Origin: Blasia pusilla
Taxonomy: Eukaryota; Marchantiophyta; Marchantiopsida; Blasiales
Length of the DNA stretch: 64,000 nucleotides
NCBI GenBank assembly: GCA_050084515.1
Contig: CM114273.1
Span: 25,854,001 to 25,918,000 of the forward strand
Reading direction: 5' to 3'
Part shown: in pieces, positions 1 to 13,029 of the stretch
Layout of the letters: the number at the start of each line of letters is the position of its first letter
Position numbering within the stretch: the stretch's first letter is position 1
Notes under the pieces: model-generated
Seen by the model: only the letters and a program-made list of their open reading frames with translations
Told to the model about the DNA's origin: nothing
The model's database searches: none
Position numbers and translations under genes: made by a program

Positions 1-1180
1 GCATTCTGGTTGAGCGTCCCAAGTCTATGCACCACCTGGAAGTCATACTCCTGCAACAAAAGAGCCCACCTCGCAAGCTTTTCTATAAGCTATACTTTGC
101 CTCTGCTACGTTGTTCGAGCAACTAGCATGAGCCACCACGAACTCTCTGCCACCATCGTTATGTTGGGTGACCACAACTCCAAGCCCCAACATGCTCCAA
201 TCGGTATGCAACAGGAAAGGACATCCCCTGATCGGTCTCTTTAATATGGGCGCGGACGTCAATCTGTCCTTGAGCATCTCAAATGCTCTCTCTTGCTCAT
301 CCCCCTAGTGCCACTCCTGATCCACCTTGGTCATCAAGGTTAGCGGCTTCGCAATCGAATTGAAACCCTTGACGTACCATTGATAGAAGTTCGCCAATCC
401 CATGAATGCACAAACTCGACTCACATCTGTAGGGCGTGGAATGTGTGAAATAGCCTCTACCTTCGTCTATTGCACACCAAGGCCCCCTGGGTATATCGTA
501 TGACCCAAGTACTCAATCTCGCCATAGAAGAACTTGCACTTGCCTCGATGTAGCTTCAGACCATGTAACTGCAATCGTCAAAACACCTCCTCTAGATGTC
601 GCTCATGCTCCTCAACCATGGCGCCAAAGACTACAATGTCATCAATATAACACCTAGCAAAATCCAGACCTGCCAAGATCCTATCCATGACCCTCTGAAA
701 CTTCCCGGTCGTTCTTTAACCCGAATGGTAAGAACTGCCACTGGTACAAAAAATCCTTCCCGTGAGGATCGATGCCCCAAAATGCCGTCTTCTGCCTGTC
801 CTCCAATCTCATAGGCAGCTGATGGTATTTGGCTTGCAAATCCAATGAACTGAAGACCCTTGCATGCCCAATCGCATCAAAGATCTACTCAAGGGTGGGC
901 ATGGCGAACCTATTGGACTTCGTCTGCCGATTGATAGGTCGGTAATCTCCACACATCCACCTATCCGTCCAGTTGCCATGCACATCCTTCTTGGCAGGCA
1001 TGATAGTGGCACATGCATACTCTCCATGCGACATCTACACTAGTCGTGCTCCAACCAAGTCTAGGCTCATGCTCTGAATCAGATCCCTCTCCATGTCATT
1101 GTACCTGTAGGGTCGTCAGAAGATCGGCGTGTCACTCGACAACTCAATGCGGATCCCTGGATCTTTCGGCATACCCAAAT
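1..1180 (-). pseudogene. Reverse transcriptase / RNase H remnant of element 1
   Basis: Reading the minus strand from about 1180 down gives pieces of a Ty3/gypsy reverse transcriptase: a CGDYRPIN block near 930-950, SLDLQAKYHQLP near 840, FLPFGLKN near 715, and the catalytic YIDD (with IV following) near 640. An RNase H start with LHTDWSMLGLG lies at 180-225, and its first catalytic Asp is kept. Several in-frame stops and frameshifts break the reading frame, for example near 1035, 890, 590 and 460. The methyltransferase remnant lies just upstream in element direction. Confidence 0.85.
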
Positions 1181-1689
1181 CATGCATACTAAATGCAAAA
1201 CAACTCCTATAACTCCTAAGGAACTGGTGTATCCAGCGCCGCTCTCCTCGTGTCAACTTAGGGCCCATATTTGGCTCCCAAGTCTCCATCGTGACTACGG
1301 TAGGACTCTCCGACGTGGGTGTCGGTGGTTGCTATGGTGCAACTCCGTCTCGGACAATAGAACTCTCATCTCCACGTGCAGTACCCGCAACCACACTCGA
1401 TGCTTTGGCAATCATCTCCTGGCGTACTTGGAAAACATCCCAAGAAGTCCAAGCGTATCTCTCCCGATCATCCCTGATGTGTCGATCCCCTCAGGTCTCG
1501 TCCCCAACCACTGCCTCAAGCGCCTTGGTAGGCATGGGGCTCACCAACGCAACAACTGTGATTTGTCGAATCCTCAAACAATGTTGCACAACTACTCCTA
1601 AGGTGAAATCCATGTCAAGCAGTTTAGGTCCATCGCCTGACCCAAGACATGACATCATGATGCCTCTGATAATGACGGTATTGCCGTCA

Positions 1690-2564
1690 CTCCTATGGGG
1701 AATCCCATCGCTCGCTCTCGCTCATCGGCGCTAGGCTCTACCAACCTCTGTACTTGGTCATCCCAAGCCAGGTCCGACCTCCTTGAATGCATAGGAAGCG
1801 AGAAAACTCACCAATGTGGGAAAGGCTTCCCGTGGCCTGCCAATCCTGTTGACCACAGTCAACGGCGATCGATCATCTAGCCTCACTACCTTTGATCGAC
1901 AGCCCGGATCCAATATAGAATCCACCAACAAATCGGAGGGGCGCTCCACTCTCGCATATGCCCTCCGTAACACCTCGTGTGGTACCAAGTTGGTCCACCA
2001 AAGACGCGGGCAATGTCCTCGTGAACCCACACTCGCCCCATCTAACAACACTGCCAGGCCGATCCATGCCTACACATGATGTGCACTTGTCACCACGTGG
2101 GACTTCGAATCGCCCAAAATTGGCACATTCTCCAAAATGTATGCTGGAGAACGAGGCTGATGCTCATGTAAATGTCGCAAGATCTGCATCATCTCCCAAA
2201 ACAACCTGGACCGAGTGTCAACTAGCCCGCTACCTCGTCCAACACTCGATTTGTCCTGACACGGCCAACCAAAAATGACCAAGTCTATGGTCCCTACTCG
2301 CTCCAAGTCCTGCGTCCCCAACAATGAAATGTCCCTCGGTAGGAAACTCGCGTAACCTTGAATGGCGGACGTAGACAACAAGTTGGGAAAACGGAGGCGT
2401 AATAGCGCCACATGGTGAAGTGAAGCGCGCCTCACAATATCATAAATCTCCACATACAGGTACTGCTTCACGCGCACTCCGGCGTGCAAAACAACAGCTA
2501 ACCCAATGCTGATCCCTCCAAAAAGATCCAACACCCAAATACCCTTCTCTGGGATACCACACAA
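1690..2564 (-). pseudogene. C5 DNA methyltransferase domain of element 1 (DNMT3-like, broken)
   Basis: The minus strand from about 2535 encodes motif I (VLDLFGGISIG), then GWPCQDKS (motif IV with the Pro-Cys catalytic pair), ILENVPI (motif VI, Glu-Asn) and an ASVGSRGHCPRLWWTN stretch equivalent to motif VIII. After a frameshift comes RERAMGFP near 1700. Lesions relative to the copy in element 2 are an in-frame stop at 2070-2072, loss of about 5 bases near 1760 that shifts the frame, and a one-base offset just before motif I near 2530. Differences from the element 2 protein are mostly conservative (Ile/Val, Lys/Gln, Met/Val), which suggests selection on the source lineage before this copy decayed. 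Confidence 0.85.
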
Positions 2565-3570
2565 TCAGGGTGGTGTCCAAAGGGGTCATCGCAGCACTCC
2601 TGCCTACTTGGGGTTCCTCTGACCCGTCACACTCTGGTGCAAACATCTCACTCCACGCAGTTTGCACATGCTCAGTGGCTAAGCGTCGAAGCTCCTCAAA
2701 CGAGCCCCAAAGCGGCATCTCTCCTCCACGGACTGATGCGGCTACCATGACACTCCTCTGCATAGAAATGTCAAGAACGGGAGTATCCTCTGCATGGACA
2801 TGTCCCTCAATCAAATCACTAGGCCAAGTGATGGCACTGCTAAATGCTGCTAAGGTCGCCATCTCTCCTGGCCGTCGCTCGATCACTGTACATATGAATC
2901 AAACGGGTAATGAGCTAAGGCGCCCATCACCTGACTGCCATCTTGGTCTGTAGGACGCTGACTCCTCCTACTAATCCAGGGAAAACCCCATCGGGTATAA
3001 CACTGCTCCACCAACCAAGACGTCGTAGGACTCTACATCAGTCACTATCGCCTTGACTCGCACCACGGACTCGTCTGTAGGATGTCCTGGGCAAATCCTC
3101 ACCACCACCTCCTGTTGGGTGATATACTATGTGGTACTCGCTCCACCCAAGGATGTCTATATTTGGAATGGACAACGCTCCACATCGGCTCTCGTCAAGC
3201 CCAATCCTCTGAATGACGCTTTCCCCAACATCAAGGGTTGCGCTCTTGAATCCAACAAGACGCGATGCGGACTAAAAGCTCTACCTCTAGGACTCACCAA
3301 CTGGAAGACCTCTCTGCGGTTATCCAGCAACACAATACCAGGAGAAAACATGGCACGCTCTATCGCGAGTCTAGCGGGCATCTCCGCCATCCTAGCAGCT
3401 GCAACCTGCCATGAATCTGCCATGGACGGCTGGAGCACGGAAGCAGAAAATAAAGGAGTGCGGTACACAACGGTGGCCGCCCCCAACAACGTACTCGACA
3501 CATACCCCTCATGAGCATCAGCAATAGGAGTCGTCGCACTCGCTTCTCCCATGGCCCTCTGTGCCTGCAC
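2440..3570 (-). pseudogene. Aspartic protease region of element 1 (broken)
   Basis: The open stretch 3157-3570 holds a retropepsin-like core with LLDSRAQPLMLGKASF. The usual catalytic DSGA has become DSRA, which should destroy activity. Compared with element 2 about 45 residues are missing before ADSWQ. The segment 2440-2886 continues with the conserved downstream part of the module (GEMATLAAFSSAITWPSDLI) and overlaps the start of the methyltransferase in another frame. Element 2 shows the same order with these parts in one frame. Confidence 0.75.
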
Positions 3571-4084
3571 ACCAACAACATCACCAACTCTCTAGGAACT
3601 CTGATAATGACCCATCGATGGGGTCCTCATTGCCTTGGACAACGAGCAAGAGTGAGGAAGCCTAGTATGTTTCCTGGCTTCGCCTTGCTGTGGATCCAAC
3701 TCTGCGGCTGCTCCACGCGTCACAACTACGGCGGCCTCCATCTGGGCAACCCCGCACATCCATTCAGGATCCTCCATATCTTTGGCTGCTCCATATGATG
3801 GCGATGCCACGGATCCGACATCGGGTAATCTCAATGCCATAGCGGCAATCTGGTTCTCTAGCTGATGTATTTGAGCAGCCATCCTAGCCTCACGCTCGAC
3901 GTCTCCCTTGACGCGTCTAGGTGGTGGGACTCTACCTCCTCCACGGATAGCTCTACCACCTTGTCAGGCAACTCCAGATCCTCGTCCCCCAACGGGACCA
4001 CTTGGTGCACGATCTCTAGGCCCACCCGGACCGGCTACTCGCTCTGGTGCCCTCTCTTGCCCTCGGTCCGGACGTAACTCAAGA

Positions 4085-5349
4085 TGTAAACTAAAACACC
4101 TGGCGTGCGTATGACCATACCTCTGAAATAGTCACACCGATAACCTCTTGGTTCAGCACCATCTCCTCATCCATGCTGAGGCACATGTCCATGACCCTAA
4201 CGAGTGCAATCACGTTGATGATGGGCTCCACCACATGGCCAACAAGTAATCGTAGGCGGCTGATGCTGAGCCGCATATGAAGATGTAGGTCTATGTGGCA
4301 CGGCCTCCTGGTATCCTCCTTGAGCTCGTGGTGCCACAATCGACCTATCTCGGAGTCCACGTTGCTGCACTGGTGGTGCAGACAATCGTGACTGCTCTCG
4401 CCCAAAACCCATGGTGGCTACGCTCTCCTCCGCCATGTTATGCTCAATATTCTCGGCGGTCTAAAAACATCTATCAACGTAGGGAAGGTGTTCATAAGGA
4501 GCACCCCTTTTGCACCCGTGTCCGCAGGGTCCGGTCCAACATCGCGTACCATGACTAGATAGCCTGAGCCTCTGTCATCCCCTGAGTGACATTGATCTAC
4601 TGACGCAAGCAAGTGTAAGCCTCACACAAACTCTCACCCGGGCGCCTCTGGAAGTCATGGATGCTCCGCAACTTCTCCGTCGGTATCCCCTGGTAGCTCG
4701 CCCTCAACTCAGCAAAGAACTCAACCACGGGGTTGAACCAGGGACGAACCCGACTAGATGGTGCAACTGCTCTAGTGCGAGTGACCCCTCCTAAAACATC
4801 ACTAGTGGAAGAGGAAGAAGCCTCTCTTGACTCCTCGTCATCATTTGGGAACGGCTCTGTCCATGACAGATTGTGTGGGTCATAGTAGAGTTGCCATGCC
4901 TCAATCTCCTGGGCATATCTGTGGGAGAACTCATGGTAATCATCCATGGGTGCCCCCTCTAAATGTTGGAACATACCGTTCCATGCTATAAATGGGTTGA
5001 ACTCTCTAGAGTTCCTAGCCCGCTGTGAGTCACACCAACTCCTAAACTCTTCAATGAAGTCGTGTAGCTGTATAGTGCCTACAACACCCGAAAACCTACG
5101 CGGTCCTCTACCCCAGTCGTCCATCTCGTACGCCCAACTGGTAGGACCACTCAATGTGTACGATGGATCACTAACACACTCCTCTATACGCTCTCCCTTG
5201 TGTGAAGATGACACAGAAGGAGATCGAGGTGGTCTCTCACGTGGAGACCCTCGAAACCTCTCACTACTCCAAGTAAACCGTCCCGAGCTACTCTCAAGTC
5301 CACTACCTCGCCTCTCAAAATCCCGAAAGGACGTCGTGATGGCCTTCAA
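4085..5349 (-). pseudogene. Gag of element 1 with zinc-knuckle remnant
   Basis: The open frame 4597-5349 contains the capsid-like segment MDDWGRGPRRFSGVVGTI, then FEEFRSWCDSQRARN-type sequence, NGMFQHLEGAPMDDYHEF and a basic region ending at LRSIHDFQRRPGESL. A Leu codon changed to TAG ends it at 4597. Downstream, 4085-4440 encodes the knuckle region CWPCGGAHHQRDC and a second, damaged one (a Cys replaced by Phe) before YGHTHARC. The first in-frame ATG seen is that of MDDWG near 5119. The true start is uncertain because the frame is open further upstream without an ATG. Confidence 0.8.
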
Positions 5350-6911
5350 GCCCCGCTCACATGATCACTCTCAATCTCGCGAGTAATCCCTCAATCACTC
5401 AAACTAAACATACAACACTCAATCTACACTCTCTCACAGAGACGTATGCTATGCGGCAACAAGCACCGTGGTGCGGCAAATCACTGATTTTTCGTCTTAT
5501 CGACAAACCATCCTCAACTCTGGACATCCCACACAGGTCTATGTCCCCTAAACCCATACATCATCGATGCTCCTAGCATCAGCACGAAACCCAATATCCC
5601 AAATAACTTCCCAATATTCGGAAATCCCTCATATGTGAAGGGTAAGAGATCAGAATGGGTAACCTTACAATAATGTCGATGTCGCTCTTTGGCAACTGCA
5701 AATCTCGACTCGTGAAGAAAAATCCTCCAATCAGCAAGTCGTACTCCCCTCGTACTGACGCTGCTCAAACCTCCTCGATGTGCGGTGCAGGTCCAGAGGT
5801 CTGGTGCGGCACTGGCGGCACGGAACAGCTACAAACGGCACAGCACTCGGGAATGGGATGTGGCACTCGGCGGCATACCCTCCTTAATCAGCAATTCACA
5901 TGCTCTGCTCCTTAGTGAAGAAGCGGCTCCGCGATCGAGACAGTGCGGTGCGGCCACGATGCGGCAATCAACGGCGCATTGCGGCTACAGGCATCACGAC
6001 AAGCTACTCGATCGTCGTCGAGCGGCTACCAATCACAACATAGCAACATGAAATGAAAACTCAAACACCATAACCCGAGGTCACATGCCATCACTGGTTG
6101 ATGAAGAAACTGCGATGACGGTGGCGGCCAAAACAATGTACGTGGTGGCGACTCAAGTGAGAGAATCAACAGTCGTTGTGGAAGACCTTTCACTCCGTAA
6201 TGGCGGCAATGGCAACCAAAGGGTGGACAACAGACCAACGCGGCTCTGAGCAACGCTAGGCGGCGGCGGCCGACAATGGACGGTGGACCGTTGACGAAGA
6301 TGGTTGACCGTCAACGACGGACTGTTGATGTTGACTATGACGGCGACGGCCGCCGCCGACGTGGCGGCTGGATTAGGGTTTGAACAATTAAACCCTAAAA
6401 ATTGCCTAGCACAGGCAATTTTGCAAGATTCACCATAACTTTTTGTTCGCAACTTCAAATTGCGCACCGTTTACTGCACAGCGTGCACAACTTCACGATC
6501 TACGATGAAGTAAAAAAGAATGGATTCGGAGATTAAAACTGACAAGGACTGTCGTAAAGCCCAATGTCTCTTTCTCCTACACAAAATTTGGCAGCGCTTC
6601 TGCGCTGATTTCTCCCAACGAAAATGTAAAACCTATGAAAATACAAATCAACAAGCTACATGATGCTCCCGAGAGCACCGGCATGGGGCAACCCACCCCC
6701 ATACTCAATACCCATCAAAAGTTGGGCAACGCTTCCGCGCGCCACTCTTCCACACGAAAAATCGGCAGAGGAAACATCACAAGTAAGCAACTCTTGCTGC
6801 GGTGAGCACTCCCATGAACCGCTGAACGGGGAATACGATCCCCAACCTGCAAAACGAACGAGTGACCAACAAGCTCCCCCATGAAGCTCTGTCACTCACT
6901 CATTCTCTCTT
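5350..6911 (-). other. Long untranslated leader of element 1
   Basis: About 1.5 kb between gag and terminal block A with no credible coding frame. It is collinear with 37210-38731 in element 2, including runs of GTGCGGCA-like words near 5460-5960, a GGCGGC/GTTGACC-rich stretch at 6240-6370 and the AACCCTAAAAATTGCC block near 6390. A conserved leader this long could hold packaging or translation signals, but none can be named from sequence. Confidence 0.6.
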
Positions 6912-7503
6912 TGTAAAATAAGATCCAATGCCTCTCACAACACCATAGTTCTCACATGTGTGCACTCTCACATGTCTCTCTCAATGTTAAACCAAACCAA
7001 AATAAGATCCAGTCTCTCTCACAACATCATAGTTCTCACATGTGTGCACTCTCACATGTCTCTCTCAATGTCAAATCAAACCCACTCTCCTAATGAGGGG
7101 CTTGGGTTACACACACAAGGCAAGCAAGACCATAGCTTCGCTGCCTCATGGCAAGAGGTTTAACAAAGAGAGAATGAGCTCTCGAGCTCTCTCTCCTTGA
7201 GGTATACCCCTCCCCTCTCCCAAGCTCTCTCCATGGTAACCTATGCTCCCAAGTCACCTCCTTGGCTCTTGACCTGATGTAGGAGGTCAACGGCCACTTA
7301 CCAAAAATAGAAATTCGATCATATATTCAATCTACTTGCATAAAATAGTAAGTTCTTCATTTGGACGAAGAAGACGAAGAAGAAACCTGCACTCTCAGGT
7401 TTTTCGGAGCCTCAGCACGTCATCCTCGACCTATTGAACTGTCTTCCACTACTCACGAAAACACTCTACTAGATTTCACCGATCTATTTTAAAAGACGTG
7501 ACA
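6912..7503 (-). repeat. Terminal block A (5' end) of element 1
   Basis: Block A reads TGTCACGTC...TTATTTTACA on the minus strand. It matches block A of element 2 (38732-39247) and of the short derivative (40817-41333). It is longer here because a segment of about 80 bp (ctcacatgtgtgcactctcac) is duplicated at 6949-7071. It contains GGGGTATACCTC, a possible TATA-like core. No block B follows it, unlike a normal 5' LTR if the complete repeat is A plus B. Confidence 0.7.
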
Positions 7504-10343
7504 CACGTGTGAAAGAAAAAAATAAAAATAAAAACAATAATAAAATTAATCAAATTTAATAGAAAATGAAGGAGACTTGAACCAAAATAATGCACGAATT
7601 ACTAGCAAAATCTGAAGATTAGCATGTAACTAACTTTCGAGATCTTCCAAAACGACATCCACTTTATTATTAAAAAAACACGTTTCAAACGTTAATATAA
7701 AACATTAACGAAAAATTAAAGAAATGGATCTCATATACATACGTGCGAGAATCGCTCGGAGAGGATACCGCGGGAAACGTACTCCTGACGGGCGCCGAAC
7801 AACAGCGAGCCGTAGACGATCCCCGTAAACTTTTAGGGTAGATCCTTCGTACTCCTCCCCGAGGTCAAAGCTCAGCCGTACAATCTGGACCCCATATGAC
7901 ACGCAGCAGATTACGCGGACGAGGTCTACGTGGAGTCTGGAGAGGAGGAAAAAGGCCGGGAAACAAACAAATGACGAGAGAAGGGAGGAAATGGAAAATC
8001 CGGGAAACAAGACGATAATACTACGGGGGAAAATGGGTAAGTGGACTGGACAAATACGGCGCATGAATCCCTCTGGACGCCGGAGCAGCAGCGGAAAGAG
8101 ACGACCACATTCCAAAAAGATAGGCTCTTAATTGCCAAAGACAGAGCTATAAAAAGGAAGTGGGGCGATGAATCTCGATCGCCCGATTCTAGCTGGGGAT
8201 AACAGGATCGGCCAATTATAAGAGGGCGTTCTGAGATAATATTATATTTGGTCTATACACGACAAAAGACAGCACGTCCACATCCTTGTAATCTACGGAT
8301 CTTCCAGTGGAAGGAGGGGGCGCACAGGCCCTAGATCGCCCGATCGATCGCGGCGGGGCCCGCCTTTGGAGCAAGTGACAGGGGGACTTGTGTCCACTCC
8401 ACTCTTCAAGGAGAAAATCTGCTGAACTACTTTGTCCGCTAGTGGATCGATGGACGTGGATCTCCGTTCCGCTCCGTTGCGGTCCACCGATTATAACGGA
8501 TGTTTTTATTTATTCATTCTTTATTTATTTATGTATTTTTGGCGTTCTCCTAGTGGGGACGGGTGTCGCTGTTCTACTGGTGGGTCGGATGCTCTCTTCG
8601 GTAATTTTGTTTTGTCCTGAATTATGAGCGCTAAGTGGCACCGCCGGAGCGAGAAAGGGAGGGAGGGAGGAAGGAAGGCGAAAGAAATGGAGATAGTCTG
8701 GTCCAATGGGGGATCATCACTGTAGTGGATCTTCGCGACATGTTTCCAGTTTGTTGTAATATCCGGGGTTGATTGGTTAGTTATTCTTCACACTATGTTT
8801 TCTTGTTGAATTCAACTTAATGGATGATTTGGAAAAAACAAACGAGGCACCTAATGATGAAATCGAAGAAAACAGCTAATATTTCTGGTTGTATTATAGG
8901 ATTTTAACTCCATAGAGACTAGGGGCATGATCTTGCTATATTTTTATTAACATTTGGAGAGGTGTTTAAATTTATAAGTAGTGGAGAATCTATACTATTA
9001 ATGAAAAATGGGGGGTTATTTTGTTTGGAAAGAAAAAACGGGTGCAATCTATTAGAAGCGTAGCCTGCAAATCAAGACAGATCACCCTAAGGGACCACAA
9101 ATAAATGCAAGGGTCCTATTTTGGTCTGTTTATTTCTGACCATAAGGGACCCTAAAAATGTAGGACTTGTTTTCGCTTGGTGGCATGATTGGTTGATTGA
9201 TCGATGGTATTTGATTTGATTTTATGTGGGAGGAAGGGTTAAGCTTTGCTCGGTGTAGGACACCTGTTTTGTAATGAATTACCTAGTTGTTGGAGAACTT
9301 GGAGGCCGACACTTGTGTGCTTTCAAGCTAGATAAATGTAGGTCTCTACTACAAGGACGGAGTGGAGCGGGAGTTCACTACTATTATAGCGGTAAAGCGA
9401 GTCGCAAAGGAGCTACTACTCACGGAGGAGGGCATGGTTAAAAATATGTAAGGATAGATCGGGACATTCAGGATGGTAATTTCTGGTCGTAGCACTCTCT
9501 CCGTTAACTCATTATTTTTGTATTTTTCCGCAATTCTCAAAACAATAAAAATTGCTTGCCTGATACTATGCCACTAGGAGCTCAATCACTTGAATCTACA
9601 GTCAATCCACGAATTCCAAAGGTTTGAATTTCACTTTGAAGTGATTGAAAAATCCATTTTCGCTCCTTTCATCCCGAGACCATTCCTTTTCCATTTGAGG
9701 GTACACTTGACGACCGCCGAGCTACTCGCATGACTAGCCTTTTCAAATCAAAAGAAGAAAATCTAACATCAGAATTCTCTGGTTGCCTTTGAACTTTCAT
9801 GAATACTATGGAGCAGCCAATCGATCTTCTCTTGTTATCCCTTCGATCCATCCAATGTCTCGATCTGGACAACTTTCCTTGAATCCGGAGCCCCTTCCCT
9901 TGTGATAATCATATGGAGCATCGGAGATGCTTTTCAAATCCACCCCTTTCTGCTTTCAGAAATTTGGACTTGGTCTCAACCGTCCCGCGTTTGCAACACG
10001 AGCGGGGATGGTTAGAGCGAGATCTATTTGAGATCTAAATGCTTCAACGTATGTGGCTAAATCAGGGGTTGTAAGTTGGGATTACAAACTCGTCGCACAT
10101 ATCTGTCCTCTCTTCTCTAATGCAACACAAAAACAAGTTCAAGCGGAGCGTGAAGTAGGTATCAAGATTGGAAACTCAATTTTGTTCCATCAATGCTCAC
10201 ACGATGGGGACCAAATCCGTGGAGCCTCCTTTGCATCCAAGTAGTTCTTCAAAATCTGACCCGCAAGTTTTCGACTCTCGAGAGGATTCTCATACGACAG
10301 AGAGATGAGGTAATGCGAGAGATGCGGAACAGAGGAATTAGTT

Positions 10344-10381
<38 letters not shown>

Positions 10382-11259
10382 ACTCACACACTCATAATGT
10401 ATCGCTCGCTCCCTATTGAGCACATACGAGGACTTTGTCTGATCTTGAATGCGCTCTCCTATGGCTCTCTCTCGTGAGCGAGGCAGCAGAAGGGTCCTCA
10501 TTACGTAGTTCTCTAAGTGCAACTGCAGAGAGGGGGGCTAAAAGCATTGTAGAGAGACCGAGTTCAGCTATCACATCCTGAAAATTTTGAATTGGGAGAG
10601 TCGTGGTCATACATGGCACTACTATGAGCGAGCGCTACTACGAAACTCCCCCCTCCCCCCTACGTCTGGTTATCGCTCCCTTCCTGTTCAATCTCTCCGG
10701 GACATCTTTCTCCACCTTCACATCGACACCTTTTCTTGTGAGCGGGTCCACATCTCTCAGACCGGGATGCACCCACTAATGTGGAATCCTCACCACCGAT
10801 GCTCTCTCGATTATGAAGCTACCTACATCCTTACCGTATGTGATGAGATCAGAACCCTCCTCCTCCATTTTGGTAATGGTCGGCTAGAACTCCGCACCGT
10901 GTTGACCGTCGCACTAGGCCACGGCTACAGGTCATGGCCAAGGATTGCCTGAGCATGCCCCACGAAAGTGATGATGAGGATGACCCACAGCCCGATTTCT
11001 GCAAGTACGCATAGCTTGTGCCGTTTTGACACGCCAAACTCTCATAGGAAAAAAGGGCCTCAGATTCAATCCATAAGAGTGATTCTCATCACATGTCAAA
11101 TCTTATCCGGGTTTGCGAAGATTATATTTGCAAATCGTCTGCTTTGGTTCCTCATCCATCTGTGATCGAATAACAAGCGGTTGCTCTCTCTAGGTCCGGA
11201 GCCAAATCCGGAGCACGGAGCTCCCAGAGGCAACCTCGTATGTAATTTTTGGAAGAACG
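7504..11259. other. Intergenic, no gene recognised; contains a CT microsatellite
   Basis: No open frame here resembles a known protein. A (CT)n tract running into (CA) words lies at 10343-10392. A TATA-like gctataaaaagg occurs at about 8146, and no credible coding sequence follows it. The ORFs at 7705-8138 and 10587-10952 have no recognisable composition or motif. Confidence 0.5.
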
Positions 11260-11735
11260 TGTCACATCTTATTTTGAGGTAGGTAGAGTTCTATCGCGTT
11301 GACGACACAGAGAGTCAGCGGGCTGATCGGGTTTCGGATGAGGTTGGCAATAGGTCTTTTGTGTCGGGAATGTCGTCTCTGGAAATTTTTCTATTTTGGC
11401 TTTAGCCCATCAGGTGACCCGTTGACCGAGTCAACGATCACCCGGTAATCTCTCCACGCAGGTTACCGTTGGTAGGGCTATTTTTGGGGGAAGAGCCTTT
11501 TGGCTCTTCCCAAGGGTATAAGAGTGAAGAAGATGGCTTTCCCAAGCCATCTTTCTCATGTTGAGCCTTAGGAGCACCTCTCTTGCATAGACGTGTGTGG
11601 AAGTGTAGGAGTTAGGGTGATAGCGTCCGGATTCCCTCATAGTGGAGGGTGGATGTGGTTCTATATGTCGATGTTGATTGACAAGTGGATTTTTGAGCCA
11701 TTTTTACTCTTAATTTTACATAAGAAAGATGCGAG
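11260..11735 (+). repeat. Block A1 of element 3
   Basis: Starts TGTCACATCTTATTTTGA and ends near TTAATTTTACA. It is a diverged direct repeat of 15939-16430; shared stretches include GTTGACCGAGTCAACG, GGCTTTCCCAAGCCATC and GAGCCTTAGGAGCACC. AGGGTATAAGAGTG near 11513 is a good TATA-box candidate. The inverted words GGCTTT-CCCAAGCC and GTTGAC-GTCAAC could form small hairpins. Confidence 0.8.
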
Positions 11736-13029
11736 GGGGCAGGGAATTTGTTGTTTGCAGGTAGGCAAGCAAGTTGCCTCGGTGGGGAGCCCCTAGGGAC
11801 GTGCGTGTTGCGTTTTATCGTCAGTTTTCTCATTCGGAAGGCTATGTGCAAAAGCGCTCTCCATTTTTTCTCAGATCTTGCAGGTGCGGGGTGAGAGGGG
11901 ACAACAGTAGAGTGGGGTGCGCGGTGTGCCAGCGAGTGTCTGTGAGTGAGTCATCGACGGGTGACCGGAAAGTGTCGGGAGAGAGAGGAGAAGTATAACT
12001 TTAGGGCTTGTAGCCGTTGGGGGGCATCAGGTGGGGGCTGGTATTTATTCGAAGAACAGAGATTCATAACATAGTTGGGACCATGTGAGTAGGATTTGAA
12101 TGTGGTAGGATAGAAGACGTGGTAGAACCATGGTAGGACGGATGACGTTGTAATTTGGTACGTGGTCGGAGCATACCAGTGGGGGGGCACGGTTGGAGAG
12201 GGGTTACATGGTTGGGCGGATGCTTTAGGCGGTTACACCATCCGACGAGTTGATACTATAGTTGGGGGGTGCGACAAAATTTGTGTTGTTGATTAGGGGC
12301 GAGACAAGTGATCCACATCAAAAATTTGGGATGGAGGGTAGTGTTGGGGACACATGCGTCGATGCCGACGGGTAGTCCGTATCTGCTGACGGGAGGTTCA
12401 ACATGTTGGTCGAGGAGAGTGTCATTTTGCGAGGTTTCCGCACCACATGGAGGAGTGAGTGTTGACGGTGCCGTTGGTTGGAGGGCATGATCGTGCTACC
12501 CATATGAGTCCCTTTTCCCGCACTTATCTTGTGTGATTGAGAGTGCTGGGTATAGGGTATTACCTGGTGCTAGATGGGTGTAGTTATGGTGACGAGGGTA
12601 GACTTCTTACATGTGTAGCATATGGATATACGGCGGTTGTCGGATAGGGATCACGTGTATGACATGAGATTGTCGATAGTTTATGTGAGTTAGTTGGGAG
12701 GCTCATATGAGCCTGAGTGTTGAGTGTGCGTGAGGTTGGGTGTATCATCATGGGGTTTGCATTAGCGTAGGTGAGCTAGTGAGGAGTGTGGGAGACCCTT
12801 GGTGAGTCTAAGTGGTTAAGCGAGTGAGACAAGGTTGTCATCATAGCGTTTTTCGAGGGTTAGGAAGAATAGGGTATTAGAAGCCAATGGAAGTGGAGTG
12901 ACACCGAGTGTGAGTTATCGAGGGGTTTCGAGTGAGGAACCACCCCGACTCCCATCAGTGGCTAGATCGTCATCATTGGACAACGGATATAGTGAAGAGA
13001 TCGCGGACGGGGACGGTGATACGTAGAGA

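Larger units (their letters stand above)
1..7503 (-). mobile_element. Element 1: degenerate gypsy-like retroelement carrying a DNA methyltransferase (partial)
   Basis: On the minus strand the order is terminal block A (6912-7503), a leader of about 1.5 kb, gag, protease, C5 DNA methyltransferase, reverse transcriptase and the start of RNase H, which runs off the window at position 1. It is collinear with element 2 (29660-39247): position 1 here corresponds to about 31621 there. Every coding module has stops or frameshifts, so this copy is dead. Integrase and the 3' end are outside the window. The 5' end is placed at the TGTCACGTC that also starts element 2 and the short derivative at 40686-41333. 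Confidence 0.88.
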
